From positions 189,644,353 through 189,708,352 of the forward strand of contig OZ024743.1 of NCBI GenBank assembly GCA_964016885.1: 64,000 nucleotides of DNA, written 5' to 3'. Shown piece by piece: positions 53,669 through 63,806 of this stretch. The notes under the pieces were generated by a model. The model saw only the letters and a program-made list of their open reading frames with translations. It was not told the DNA's origin and searched no databases. Source of the stretch: Eledone cirrhosa (taxonomy: Eukaryota; Mollusca; Cephalopoda; Octopoda; Eledonidae). A program made the position numbers and the translations under genes. Each line of letters opens with the position of its first letter. Position 1 is the stretch's first letter.

Positions 53669-54760
53669 TGCTGGTCCCTCTATTGGATCGATGTAGGGGA
53701 GACTGTCTTTCTCCCATTTATTCTATTCATTTCGTAGTTACACTTCCAAGCTACCTTCTTATCAGCGTCAGTGATGGCAAGTACACCATCATTATTAAGG
53801 ACACACTTCTCCCCGACAATATCACGGTTTTCCTCGACACATTGCCTAGCAATCCTGAACACCTCACGTTTTTGGTCCTCGCGTTGTAGAACATGCTTGA
53901 ACTTTCTTTCCTCTGCTTCCCTTCTTGCGAAGTACACTTGTCTCCTAGCTTCCCTCCTGGCCACTTGATAGTCTTCTCTACTTCCCCCATCCCACCATGC
54001 TTTCCAAGTCTACTTTTTGGCCTTGATTGACTCCTCCACCTTACTGTTCCACCAAGTTACTCTCCTCCTGCCTATAGCCTGCTCCAGCCACAGGTTTCAT
54101 CTGTCGCCTTCAGCAGGTTAGCTTTCAGGAATTTCCACTGTTCCTCTATATTGTACGAATCTAATTGCTCTTCCTTACTATCAAAAGCATCAAGTAATAT
54201 GCTTTTAAATTTATTACTGGCTGTGGGGTCCTTTAGATTCCATATTTGTCTCCGGAGGATAGTCCTTCTCTGTTGTCGAGTACTTCTCGTGCCGACTATG
54301 AGGTCGCTAATTATGAGTCTATGTTGAGAGGTGCATTCTTCATGGGGGAGGGATTTAGTGTTTACAACAGACACTCTGTCACATCTTCTGGTAAGGATAT
54401 AATCTATCTGGCTGGTGTGTTCCCCTGATCTATAGGTGATCAAGTGATCGTCTTGTATTTTGAAGTTAGTGTTACAGATAGTTAGGTTATTTGCGTCACA
54501 GAATTCCAGGATTCTGGAGCCTTCCTTATTTCTAGTACCAAACCCATAGCCTCCATGGATTCCATCATAGCCGTCACAATGTTGTCCAACGTGGCCATTT
54601 CGGTCGCCAGCAATAATTATGTAGTCACTGTCGGTTATTTGGGAGGTAGTGAGCATTAACGACTCATAGAATCTGTCTTTTATAACACCATGCAGTCCAG
54701 ATTGGGGTGCATATGCAGATATGCACCCCAATCCGGGAGATGGGGTTATGTTAGCCATCC
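53669..54760 (-). pseudogene. LINE endonuclease and linker (partial)
   Basis: The 54758-54072 frame carries GCISAYAPQSGLHGVIKDRF, YIIIAGDRNGHVGQ (GDxN, metal and phosphate binding), GTRNKEGSRILEFCDANNL, SGEHTSQIDYILTRR and TSQHRLIISDL (the catalytic His region), so the main endonuclease motifs after the N-terminus are present. A frame break follows near 54070. The linker frame (53964-53680) has RREARRQVYFARREAEERKF and CVLNNDGVLAITDADKKVAW, leading into the RT. Confidence 0.9.
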
Positions 54761-55589
54761 GCGGCCGAAATAAAGAGGAGGAGTCCTTGCATTCTCATCC
54801 GGCAGCATGAGGTGAATTTGTCTTTATCTTTGGCATTGTCACTGAGTGTCCAGATTTTTTTTTTCTTTTCAAACTCTCCAGAATTCCGTAGTCCATCCAT
54901 CATATCGAAAGGCAACCAGGTCTAAACTTAAGAAGTAATAGCATAGGCTGCTGACTTATGATTGTCCACGTAATAATGGTGGTGAGTGGGGGCAGGTGGG
55001 AGGGATATGGGGTAGTTAGCGAGAAAGTTCAAATAAAATCCTCGAATTTTGGACATAATTGAACAAGCATATATCACATTAATAAGAGAAGAATTATGGG
55101 AATTTAAAAATACAAGATGATTGTTTTGAACAATCAGACAGAATTATCGAATAGCATTGAAAAAGCAAAGATTGGATTCTGGATGAAATGATACAGATAG
55201 ATTTTATAATCGGGCCAAGAATTATATGTATGCATACACATACACATGGGCATGATAATGTCTACTTACAAGCATGTACATACAACATATTGGTGTCATT
55301 GCAAAAACCTGGGAGAGCGTGTGTGTGTGTGTATATATATTTATATATATATGGTTTTAGTCCAGAATTAGCCGTCGAAACGGCTTGAGCTCAGCCGTCG
55401 GGGTCCTACTCGTTCCTATATATATATACATATAGATCTCTAAGATTTTCCACTGGAACACCCTCCTGGTTTTTTTAGGTCTCTCTCCATACCCCTACCC
55501 CTTTGTCTTTTCGTCTTGACTACTGTTGCCCTCGGATCTAGTGTAGGTGAGATATAGGTGCTTACTTCCCCTTGATTCTAGTTTCTCCT
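54761..55589. other. Unassigned DNA
   Basis: No recognised feature beyond (GT)n(TA)n at 55318-55353. The frames here are shadows or motif-free. Confidence 0.5.
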
Positions 55590-55599
55590 AAACACCCAC

Positions 55600-56480
55600 C
55601 GTTGAGCCAAGCACACTAGCCAGAGACAACCAGCTACACACCCATGTTGCCGCATAGTGCTCCAGTCCCTAGGCGACACCTGCAGCACATGCACCCCACC
55701 TGATCCTCACCTGCTGTATGTGGAATCAGACACAGACATCATGTCTGGCATTCAGTTCTTCCCTGCCAGCAACAGCAGAGGTACTGATGGCCCCCGATCT
55801 AACCACCTCAAAGTGTTGCTTATACACCCTATCAGCTAAAGCCAGACACCATCTTCTGAGTGCAGTTATGGCATTCATCAGCAGGTTCATCCATGGCACC
55901 CTGGATTCACTGCCCGAGGCCTTTTCTTTTCGGCCAGCCTGATTGCTCTCAGGAAGAAAGAGAGTAGCATACAACCATTGCTGTGGGCGTCTTCTGAAGG
56001 CTGGCAGCCAAGGTGGTCTGCAGGACTATCACATCTGAACTGGACGATGGGCTCAGCCGGGTTCAACTAGGGCTTGGCGAGTCCGGTGGGTGTGTGGAGG
56101 CCACACATGCAGTTAGGCAGTTCTTCAACAACTACCCACCAGAACCGGCATCGAGGGATGCCAGGCACTTCATTTTTCAGCTTGACATGAGGAATGCCTT
56201 TATCTGCCTATACTTTGAACATATGCTCGAGGCCTGCCTCAGTCAAGCCCCCTCTGCCTACCTGCTGGCCTACCTGTTGCATGGATCCTCCAGCATGCTC
56301 CTTGCTGCTGACAGTCATACCTTCATCTACTGGGGTCCAACAGGGTGAACCATTGGGCCCCCTCCTCTTTCCTCCATCCCCTTTCAACGTTTGGTACTTG
56401 GATGATGCCACATTGGGCAGGCCTATAGAGACCGTCTGCCACAACCTGTGATCAGTGGTTCCTGCTCTGGTAAAATTGGC
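55600..56480 (+). pseudogene. Reverse transcriptase core of an unusual non-LTR element
   Basis: Across three frames the plus strand reads FFPASNSRGTDGPRSNHLKV, HHLLSAVMAFISRFIHGTLD, an NH..IAVGVF-like (RPIAVG) segment, LAAKVVCRTITS, SRVQLGLGESGGCVEATHAV, FIFQLDMRNAFICLYFEHML (motif A, LDxxNAF), STGVQQGEPLGPLLF (motif B) and VWYLDDATLGRP (motif C, Y-x-DD). The Q.G(V/L)G..GG.EA.VHA and VQQGDPLGPLLF blocks are features of an RT family common in cnidarians and molluscs. Frameshifts near 55850, 55960 and 56340 kill it. The DNA is GC-richer than its neighbours, which may mark a recent or different origin. The C-terminal domain at 11.57-12.02 kb seems to be from the same family. Confidence 0.82.
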
Positions 56481-56699
56481 CTCGAGGTAGTCCAAGTCGA
56501 GATGGTGAATGTCAATCACAATACTGAAAGCTTTGCAGCCTTCAGCACAGACATGCAATCCATTATCCACCAGGTGCAGGTGACCCCAAAAGAGGATGTC
56601 CTCATCCTCAGATCACCGATCTTGGGGTCGATTTTATCAACTTTCCCCTACCCCCAAAATGTTTGATCTTGTGCCTAATTCAGAAACCATTATCATTTG

Positions 56700-56916
56700 A
56701 GAGCAATGGATTAGCAGAATCAGTAGTGTGTTGGAAAAAATTATTAGTGGCATAGAGTTATGGCCCTTTACGTTTAAGTTCAAATCCAGCCGAGGTTAGC
56801 TTTGCCTTTCATCCTTATTAGATTCATAAAATAATATACCAGTAATGCACTGGGGTCGATTTAATCAACATTCTTTCCCAAAAGATTGTTGGTCTTGTGC
56901 CTATAGTAGAAAACAT
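56700..56916 (+). mobile_element. OR-type SINE (first of three in tandem)
   Basis: Head GCAATGGATTAGCAGAATCA, B box AAGTTCAAATCCAGCCGAGG, CTTTCATCCTTATTAGATTC, CAGTAATGCACTGGGGTCGA and GTCTTGTGCCTATAGTAGAA. Confidence 0.92.
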
Positions 56917-56919
56917 TGT

Positions 56920-57105
56920 GGATTGGCAGTATCGGTAGAGGGTCGGACGCCATGCTTTCCAGCATAGTTATGTCCCTTTACGATCTGAGTTCAAATCCCG
57001 CCGAAGTTGACTTTGCCTTTCATCCTTACGGAGTCGATAAAATAAAGTACCAGTAATGCACTGGGTAATTGCTGGCCTTGTGCCTAAAGTAGAAACAATT
57101 ATTAT
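56920..57105 (+). mobile_element. OR-type SINE (second of three)
   Basis: Head TGGATTGGCAGTATCGGTAG, A-box-like GGTCGGACGCCATGC, B box GAGTTCAAATCCCGCCGAAG and CTTTCATCCTTACGGAGTCG. It follows the first copy with only a few bases between. Confidence 0.95.
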
Positions 57106-57109
57106 TATT

Positions 57110-57360
57110 ATCCTTTGATTTTGCATTATATGCAATGACTATTCTTTCCAGCTCTCTGCTTTCAGAGTTCAAATCATGCTGAGGTGAACTTTGCTTTTCA
57201 TCCTTTCAAGGTTGATAAAACCAATACCTCTCTAGTACTGGGATTGATTCTTCCTCTAGGTCTCTTTCTCGTTTCTTCTCTCTCATTTTCTATCTTTCTT
57301 TGGAAAAAATCTGCTGTGCTCAATCCTGGAGAGGGATGGGCTTCATCTTAAAATGCCCAA
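57110..57360 (+). mobile_element. OR-type SINE variant (third of three), head missing
   Basis: B box GAGTTCAAATCATGCTGAGG, CTTTTCATCCTTTCAAGGTT, TACTGGGATTGATTCTTCCT and a GGAGAGGGATGGGCTTCATC end that matches the SINE body at 4408-4625. Confidence 0.85.
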
Positions 57361-58320
57361 GAAACTCTGTGTCAATACGGTGCCCTACAATTCTACCGAG
57401 AGTTACAGGACCATACCAGACATGGTATCAACTAGATATTTAGTGCAGATTTTGACAGTTTTCAGTAGTTTTATTTTTTCTTATATTTGTCTATCCTCAC
57501 ATTCACTTAACAAGCCATATCACAAAGTTAATAGATAAATAATTTTTTTTTTAAATTAAGAAAGTAAATATAAAATGGTTGGAGTAGAAGATAAAAAGAA
57601 GTATTACAGAGTATAAAATATAAGAATTAATTTTGCATTTATTATATTTGAATGGTATATTACAAATACAAAAATTTACAATGTATAAGGGTGGTACTTG
57701 TTAGAACTATCTTTTGGATTTCATAGATGCTAGGTTTATCAGACATATTTCTAGAAACTTTTGAATACCTTTCTTTATAACACCGGGTGCTTCTATCACT
57801 ACCAAAATAGTTTGGATTTTAATCATTTTTTATTAATTGCTGCTCCTTAAATGTTGATATGAGAAACGTTTTTAAATTGACTGCTATTTCTAGTAAAAAT
57901 GTTTATCCTCATCACCTAGTCCGTAGTGTTCAAATCTTTACCTTGTCAATAATTTTGCACATGTGTACATTATTGTACACCATGCTGGTTTTATTCTGGT
58001 TTTATTCTGGTTTTATTCTGGTTTTATTCTGGGCTCCTACAACGAGTAAATATATCTTATCTCTTACTATGAAAAAGAAATCCTTTCTGATGATCAAGCA
58101 GGTTCTGGCAGAGATAACTATCTGAATTGATAGAGATAAAAAATTATGTTACTTTAGCTTATGAAACTGCAGTAAGAGAAAAACTTTTTTAAGCCCACTA
58201 TATTCATGTCACTTGACAAGTTTCCCCCGGGGATGAAATGCTTATAAGGTTTCTTTATTTTAAAGTTCTTTATTGCAATCTTCCCTTTGGTCAATACTGA
58301 GCCTTATTTGAGATAGTTCT
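57361..58320. other. Unassigned AT-rich DNA, 11-bp tandem repeat
   Basis: CTGGTTTTATT is repeated four times at about 57985-58031. Otherwise nothing recognised. Confidence 0.6.
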
Positions 58321-58323
58321 ATA

Positions 58324-58324
<1 letters not shown>

Positions 58325-58373
<49 letters not shown>

Positions 58374-58419
58374 AATGAAAAGTATAGAAATTGTTGTAGC
58401 GAGAAGCTAATATATGATG

Positions 58420-58457
<38 letters not shown>

Positions 58458-58505
58458 CATCATCATATATGATGATTATATATATATATAATCATCATCA
58501 GCAGC
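58325..58505. repeat. (GT)n, (AT)n and ATCATC palindromic microsatellite
   Basis: (GT)n at 58327-58363. (AT)n tracts at 58423-58458 and 58477-58489 are flanked by GATGATTATATA/TATAATCATC inverted units. Confidence 0.9.
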
Positions 58506-58510
58506 AGCAT

Positions 58511-58722
58511 CTTGGATTGGCAGAATCTGTAGAATGTGACCATGCTTTGTTGCTCATAGTTATGGTCCTTTAGTCTTTAACTTCAAATCCTGCCAAGGTT
58601 AGCTTTACCTTTCATGCTTACGGGATCAATAAAATAAAGTACCAGTAATGCACTGGGATTGATTTAATCGAATTTCCCCTCCCAAAATTGTTGGCCTTGT
58701 ATCTAAATAAAAAACCATAAAG
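58511..58722 (+). mobile_element. OR-type SINE (first of four in tandem)
   Basis: CTTGGATTGGCAGAATCTG, CTTCAAATCCTGCCAAGG, CTTTCATGCTTACGGGATC, AAAGTACCAGTAATGCACTG and GGCCTTGTATCTAAATA. Confidence 0.92.
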
Positions 58723-58730
58723 AAACCATA

Positions 58731-58918
58731 GGGTCGGATTTGCAGTATTGGTAGAGAGTCGGACGCCATGCTTTGCAGCATAGTTACAGCCCTTTACCAT
58801 CTGAGTTCAAATCTCGCCGAGGTTAACTTTACCTTTCATCCTTACGGGGTCGATAAAATAAAGTACCAGTAATGCACTGGGATAATTGCTTGTCTTGTGC
58901 CAAAAGTAGAAACAATTA
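58731..58918 (+). mobile_element. OR-type SINE (second of four)
   Basis: TTTGCAGTATTGGTAGAGAG, TCGGACGCCATGCTTTGCAG, GAGTTCAAATCTCGCCGAGG and CTTTCATCCTTACGGGGTCG. The downstream ATAATTGCTTGTCTTGTGCC end is intact. Confidence 0.95.
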
Positions 58919-58922
58919 TTAT

Positions 58923-59105
58923 ATGGATTGGCTGTATTGGTATAGCATCGGACACCATACTTTGCAGCATAGTTATGTCCCTTTACGATCTGAGTTCAAA
59001 TCCTACTGAAGTTAGCTTTGCCTTTCATCCTTACGGGGTTAAGGTAAAGCACCAGTAATACACTGGGCTAATTGATGGCTTTGTGCCTAAAATAGAAACA
59101 ATTAT
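58923..59105 (+). mobile_element. OR-type SINE (third of four)
   Basis: ATGGATTGGCTGTATTGGTA, CATCGGACACCATACTTTGC, GAGTTCAAATCCTACTGAAG and CTTTCATCCTTACGGGGTT. A short deletion removes the CGATAAAATAA part. Confidence 0.93.
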
Positions 59106-59111
59106 TATTTA

Positions 59112-59332
59112 AGGGCTGTGGATTGGCAGAGTTGTTAGAGCGTAGAACAATTTCTCTGCAGTATTTGTTCCAGTTCTTTCCTTTGTGGGTTCAAATCCTG
59201 CTCCAATCAAATGTGACTTTCTTCCTTCAGAAGTTGATTAAAGAAAGATCCATTCTGCTACTGGGGTTGATATAATCAATTTTTCTCATGCCCCAAATGC
59301 CTGGCCTTGTGTCAAAATTAGAAACCGTTATT
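59112..59332 (+). mobile_element. SINE related to OR type (fourth of four)
   Basis: GTGGATTGGCAGAGTTGTTA, GAGCGTAGAACAATTTC, GTTCCAGTTCTTTCC, GGGTTCAAATCCTGC and GGCCTTGTGTCAAAATTAG. The middle differs (GTGACTTTCTTCCTTCAGA), so it is a separate subfamily, as at 38.67 and 40.1 kb. Confidence 0.85.
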
Positions 59333-59924
59333 TTTATGATTTAATTTTTTTCCCATTATTCCATTCTCTTCTTTCTCTGTAACACCTTGTATAACTCTTC
59401 AATCAACAATACTTGAAAGGCTAAATTGTTCAATCTTAAAATGTAATCAGCTTAATGGAGATAATTATGAAAATTATAAAGAAGATTATTTCTGGAATTC
59501 TAGGCTTACTGATCCTTTTGATAAAGTAGCTACTGAAAATCTGTACAGATTATCAAAATAAGCGCTTTACAGTTTCATAAATCTTTAATGAATGCTACCA
59601 TTAATTAGTAATTAATGAATATTATGAGCCCTAAGCTTTTATGAAACTTAAATCTATTCTCAGAGTTTTGAACATTTCTTAGATTGAAATTAATAAATAA
59701 TATACTGTTTTTCAAAGAGACGGTATGAAAGCATCAACATGATATTTCCATCACTTCATTGCTATTTTTATTATTACATTTTTGTTTTGATTCATGCATC
59801 AGCATACTTGCTAAAATGATGGGTTATGGAGTTTTGTAGATTGGCAGATTCTCCATCTTATTTGTTGTTGTTCCTAATCCTCAACCACTTTATGTGTGTG
59901 TGTGTGTAGACACAATATATAAAG
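59333..59924. other. Unassigned AT-rich DNA
   Basis: No recognised feature. Confidence 0.5.
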
Positions 59925-59927
59925 ATG

Positions 59928-60178
59928 CATGGTTTTGTGTTTAGGCTAATGATCATAAGGTCACTTCCTGGTACTACGTCATATCCTTGAGCAAGGCACT
60001 TTATTTTATGTTGCTCCAGAGCACTCAACTGAAAAAAATGTTGAATCTGTAATTTGAATGGGAAGCCTTGTCACATTACCTAAGAACAACATAAAACATG
60101 CATGTTTGTGGAATGCTCAGCCACTTGCATGTTAATTTCATGAGCAGGCTGTTCCATTGATCATAACAACTGAAATAT
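59928..60178 (+). mobile_element. tRNA-derived SINE, divergent
   Basis: The A-box region TTGTGTTTAGGCTAATGATC and B-box region AAGGTCACTTCCTGG are degraded; CTTGAGCAAGGCACTTTATT and TGTTGCTCCAG are clear. TGGAATGCTCAGCCACTTGC links it to the 14.5 kb subfamily. Confidence 0.8.
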
Positions 60179-60204
60179 CATAACCAATGGAGTGCCATAT
60201 ATAC

Positions 60205-60530
60205 ATACAAACACACACAACTACCCCATCCTTCATGAAGAAGTGGAAGCAGCTGTGAAATCGCTCAAGAAGGGGAAGTCTGCAGGAGGGGACGACATTC
60301 CAGTAGAGCTAGTGCAGGCAGGAGGAGAACCCATGATAAGCACCCTAGCGACCATCTGCCACAAGATCTGGTAGACAGGGAATGGCCAACAACATGGATT
60401 CAGTCACTCATCATCACCCTCCTCAAGAAAGGTAACTTACAGCTATGCCACAATTATTGTACCACCAGCCTCATTAGACACCCAAGCGAAGTCGTGTTGA
60501 AAATCTTACTAAACTGACTTTGGATTTGGG
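60205..60530 (+). pseudogene. RTE reverse transcriptase N-terminal fragment
   Basis: PILHEEVEAAVKSLKKGKSA, GGDDIPVELVQAGGEPMIST and LATICHKIW, then a stop and frame continuation as TGEWPTTWIQSLIITLLKKG and NLQLCHNYCTTSLIRHPSEV. It is the fingers region of an RTE-type endonuclease-reverse transcriptase, different from the 53 kb LINE (GKVAGPSEIVAEML). It covers only ~110 residues, and both ends are missing. Confidence 0.9.
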
Positions 60531-60726
60531 TATTTGTATTTATCATTACTATATATATATATATATATATCATCATCATAGTTTTATGTCTGTTTTTTAT
60601 GCTTGCATAAGTTAGAGAGAATGAGAGAGAAACTGAACACTGTTATTTCTGACTCAAGCTGGTCACATGACATGCTAGAAATAATAACAAAACCTCCCTC
60701 CAGTCATGCTCTACCTGCTTAAATAA
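60531..60726 (-). mobile_element. Short LINE/SINE tail scrap and (AT)n
   Basis: (AT)n at 60549-60570 followed by CATCATCATAGTTTTATGTC and ATGCTTGCATAAGTTAGAG, a diverged reverse complement of the tail end. Confidence 0.55.
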
Positions 60727-60950
60727 TAATTTCTGATTTAGGCACAAGGCCAACAATTTAATGGGAAGGGAAAGTCGATTAAATAGACCTCAGTGCATTA
60801 CTGATACTTTATTTTATCGACCCCCATAAGGATGCAAGGCAAAGCTTACCTTGGCAGGATTTGAACTCAAAGCGTAAATGCCATAACTCTATGCCACAAA
60901 GCATAGTGTCTGATGCTCTACTGATACTGCCATTCCACCACCCTTACCAG
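60727..60950 (-). mobile_element. OR-type SINE
   Basis: Minus strand: CATCAGACACTATGCTTTGT, GGCATAGAGTTATGGCATTT, GAGTTCAAATCCTGCCAAGG, CAGTAATGCACTGAGG and GGCCTTGTGCCTAAATCAGA. Confidence 0.92.
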
Positions 60951-61774
60951 CTTAAATAATGAGAGTATACATTAGATATTACAGTCAGCATGCCTTTAAA
61001 ATATCATTAGTGTTGTAGCTGAAATGTCTTTGACCACAGATTTGTTAGATCAGGGATAACCAACACAACATTCATCTAAAATACATGGTTAAAGTCAGGT
61101 GTACTTGTCTGTTGATGTTTAAATGTCATGGTCAGAGAAACAATGCAGATACGATGACAGAATATATACTGCAGAGCTTACAGCTAATTATCTAGCATAC
61201 TATAGAATCAGCAAGCCTTGCACTTTAACTATTGCTACTTTAGCAGATGTCAATTAAATTATTTCACACAGAGTAAAGGGAAATGATATGAGTGTGCTTT
61301 CAACCATTCTGGCATAATAGGAACTACAGGAATTTGCATAGAGCTATTTGAAGAATGAATATGAGTGGATAAGGGATAAAGAATAACAAAAGAATACCAA
61401 GTGTTCTATAAGAAAAACAGCATGAAAACATTGGTATAATATTAAATGCTGCCTCACTAATGGAATAACCAGCACTGTTCTAGATTTTTGTCTGTCCAAA
61501 AACACTCTCTAGTGCATCAGTACATTTTCTATGGTTCATTTTGCTTATGAAAACAATGATTTATTTGGAAAATCTAGATGCGTTTATGGTCACTTAGTTG
61601 ATATATTTTTCAATCTTAATCATTGAGATTTGTGAATAATAAGTCATTACATAAATAGATTTCTGTCAATTGGAAGGAGGTTGAGGCTAAAAAAAATTGA
61701 TTTATGCAGACATCAATAAATCTATTTTCTTCGTGTTTTTTTAACTGTTCTTCAATATGTGATTTTTCTTTCTT
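60951..61774. other. Unassigned AT-rich DNA
   Basis: No recognised feature. Confidence 0.5.
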
Positions 61775-61776
61775 TC

Positions 61777-61778
<2 letters not shown>

Positions 61779-61814
<36 letters not shown>

Positions 61815-61815
61815 A
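61779..61815. repeat. (AT)n(GT)n microsatellite
   Basis: Simple alternating tract at the 3' end of the LINE fragment. Confidence 0.95.
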
Positions 61816-63112
61816 CATTTATAAGCCATGCATCTAACCTTTTACTGACTGCTTCCAGTACACCATCCTCTTTTACATGTATGATTCTCCATAGTTTTCT
61901 GATTTCCTTCTTCAGCTCTTGGTATTTCTCAACTTTCTCACTTTCCTTCTCATTCACCCTGTTGCCCCCATGGTGAAGCAATATCCACAATAATTGCCTG
62001 GTTACTCTTCTTTTCTATGACAACAATGACAGGTTTTCTAGCCATGATAAGATGGCCTCACTGGATAGTCATGTCCTACAAGTTCTTATACTGTTCATTT
62101 TTAGCAACCCTTTATGGTTGGGGCTCCTAGTATTTCTCACTTCTGTTCATGCCATACTTATGACAGAGCTTCCAATGAACCAACCTGGCAATGTTGTCAT
62201 GTCTTCTATTGTACTCTTTCTGTGCAAGCATCTTACATTCACTAATAATGTGGTTTATTGTTTCACATTTCTCACCACACAACCTATAATGTAGGGAATT
62301 CACTGATTTGTCAATATCGAACTTGATATGGTTCATTCTCAGTGCCTGTTCCTAGGCTGCAAAAATAAGGGCTTCAGTTTCCCCTTTTAAGTCACTTTTC
62401 CTAGTCCATTCCCACTTCCAATCTTTATCAACTGTCTCAAGCATTTTAAACAAGAATTGACCATAGATTTTTTCTTCCCATCTATTCAATGTGTCATTCT
62501 GTCAGTCTTGTTTAAATTCTCCCATTTCCTTTGCTTCATCATTGCTTATGACTTTTAACTTTCTTACTCTTGCCATCAATCTCTCCTTGGAATTCGTTAC
62601 ATACCATGCCAGATTATTTTCCTCAGACTTCACACACATTTTATAGGTAATGAAACCTCTTCCTCCTCTCTGATAGATACACCCTGTCCATGTCACTTTT
62701 GGGGTGTAGAGCTCCTTATACTGTCATCATTTTCCTGGCCATTCTATATAACGCTTTAAGTCATCACATCGCCACTCTATCCCACCAGTGCTATACCTTA
62801 AATCTGCTACAGCCCATGTGTTGATAGCCAGCATTTTATTTATATCACTTAACTTTGTCTTTAGCACCAATTTCAGTCTCCATTTAGATTTCTTTGATAA
62901 TAGTTCTTTCATTTCCTTCTCTGTCATTTGGTATGTTTGCGGGATGGCTAAGTGCTTATAACCCTTGCTGCCAATTTCCTTCATAACTTATCCATCCAGT
63001 CATACAATTCCTTCCATCTTATCAATTCTACTCCAATAGTAGCACCTCACATTTTTTAATGCCAAATTCCATTCCTATGTCTGTACTGAATGTATGAACT
63101 TTCTGTTGAAGG
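61816..63112 (-). pseudogene. LINE RT thumb-to-C-terminus with CCHC finger
   Basis: From high to low coordinates the minus strand reads STDIGMEFGIKKCEVL (end of the palm domain), GYKHLAIPQ, KLSDINKMLAINTWAVADLR, YSTGGIEWRCDDLKRYIEW, a TGCIYQRGGRGFITYKMCVK region, ENNLAWYVTNSKERL, then HYRLCGEKCETINHIISECK (a C-x2-C-x7-H-x4-C finger: CGEKCETINHIISEC with an upstream Cys lost to Leu-Cys spacing), QKEYNRRHDNIARLVHWKLC, and ENRVNEKESEKVEKYQELKK. I know this set (DIGMEFG..KC, INTWAV..LRYS.G..W, GGRGL.....C......L, HWKLC) from molluscan and other invertebrate LINEs with a C-terminal CCHC finger. Two or three frame breaks and stops are present. Its 5' side is cut by a SINE at 63106. Confidence 0.87.
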
Positions 63113-63303
63113 GAATCAATTGGCAGTATCGGTAGAGAGTCAGACACTATGCTTAGCAGCAAAGAGTTACGGCTCTTTATGATCTGAGTTCAAATCCCGC
63201 CGAGGTTAACTTTGCCTTTCATCCTTACGGGGTCGATAAAATAAAGTACCAGTAATGTACTGGGATAATTGCTGGCCTTGTGCCAAAAGTAGAAACAATT
63301 ATT
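63113..63303 (+). mobile_element. OR-type SINE at LINE junction
   Basis: CAATTGGCAGTATCGGTAGA, GAGTTCAAATCCCGCCGAGG, CTTTCATCCTTACGGGGTCG, AAAGTACCAGTAATGTACTG and GGCCTTGTGCCAAAAGTAGA. One of the best preserved copies. Confidence 0.95.
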
Positions 63304-63595
63304 ATTAATATATAGACTTATAGATGGATGGATATACACAATACCAGCACAATTGTAACCTTGAAAATGGTACATTAAATAGCTAATGAATGTTTAAATC
63401 AAAAAGTACAAAAGCAAATGAGATAACTGTGATTCTTTCTTCAAGCCTGCTTTTTTAAATAAAACTAAATATATTTTGTATGAACTTTTTATTGTCTCCT
63501 GTAAATTTGCATGTTTATATAAAAAAAAAAAAGCATCAGTGCCTCTTCAACTCCTTACCATTTTCCTTTTTTGATAAACTACTGTGTTTTTATTT
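63304..63595. other. Unassigned AT-rich DNA
   Basis: No recognised feature. Confidence 0.5.
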
Positions 63596-63599
63596 GCAT

Positions 63600-63806
63600 T
63601 ATCTTGGTAGAGCATCAGACAATGTCATGCAGCATAAAGTTACTCCCCTTTACATTCTGAGTTCAAATCCCACCAATGTTAGCTTTACCTTTCATCCTTA
63701 CAGGGTTGAAAAGATAAAGTACCAGTCATGCACTTGGGTTGATTTAATCAACTTATCTCCTCACCCCAAATTGCTGGCCTTGTGCCTATATCAGAAACCA
63801 TTATCT
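63600..63806 (+). mobile_element. OR-type SINE, head partly lost
   Basis: CTTGGTAGAGCATCAGACAA, GAGTTCAAATCCCACCAATG, CTTTCATCCTTACAGGGTTG, AAAGTACCAGTCATGCACTT and GGCCTTGTGCCTATATCAGA. Confidence 0.9.

Larger units (their letters stand above)
51614..54760 (-). mobile_element. RTE-like LINE, longest copy (EN, RT, PHD-like finger, tail)
   Basis: Read from high to low coordinates it runs from a truncated endonuclease (54760), through the reverse transcriptase and a cysteine-rich finger, to the C-terminus (stop at 51987) and a 3' tail ending (ATG)n at 51614. The upstream N-terminal third of the endonuclease is missing, so the copy is 5'-truncated. The truncation point is next to a 15-bp-arm palindrome (54700-54733). 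Related 3' ends lie at 12.85, 33.8 and 36.98 kb. Such elements move by target-primed reverse transcription. I assign it to RTE-like elements from the endonuclease (craniofacial-development-protein-2-like) and RT motifs; the exact clade was not tested. Confidence 0.93.
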
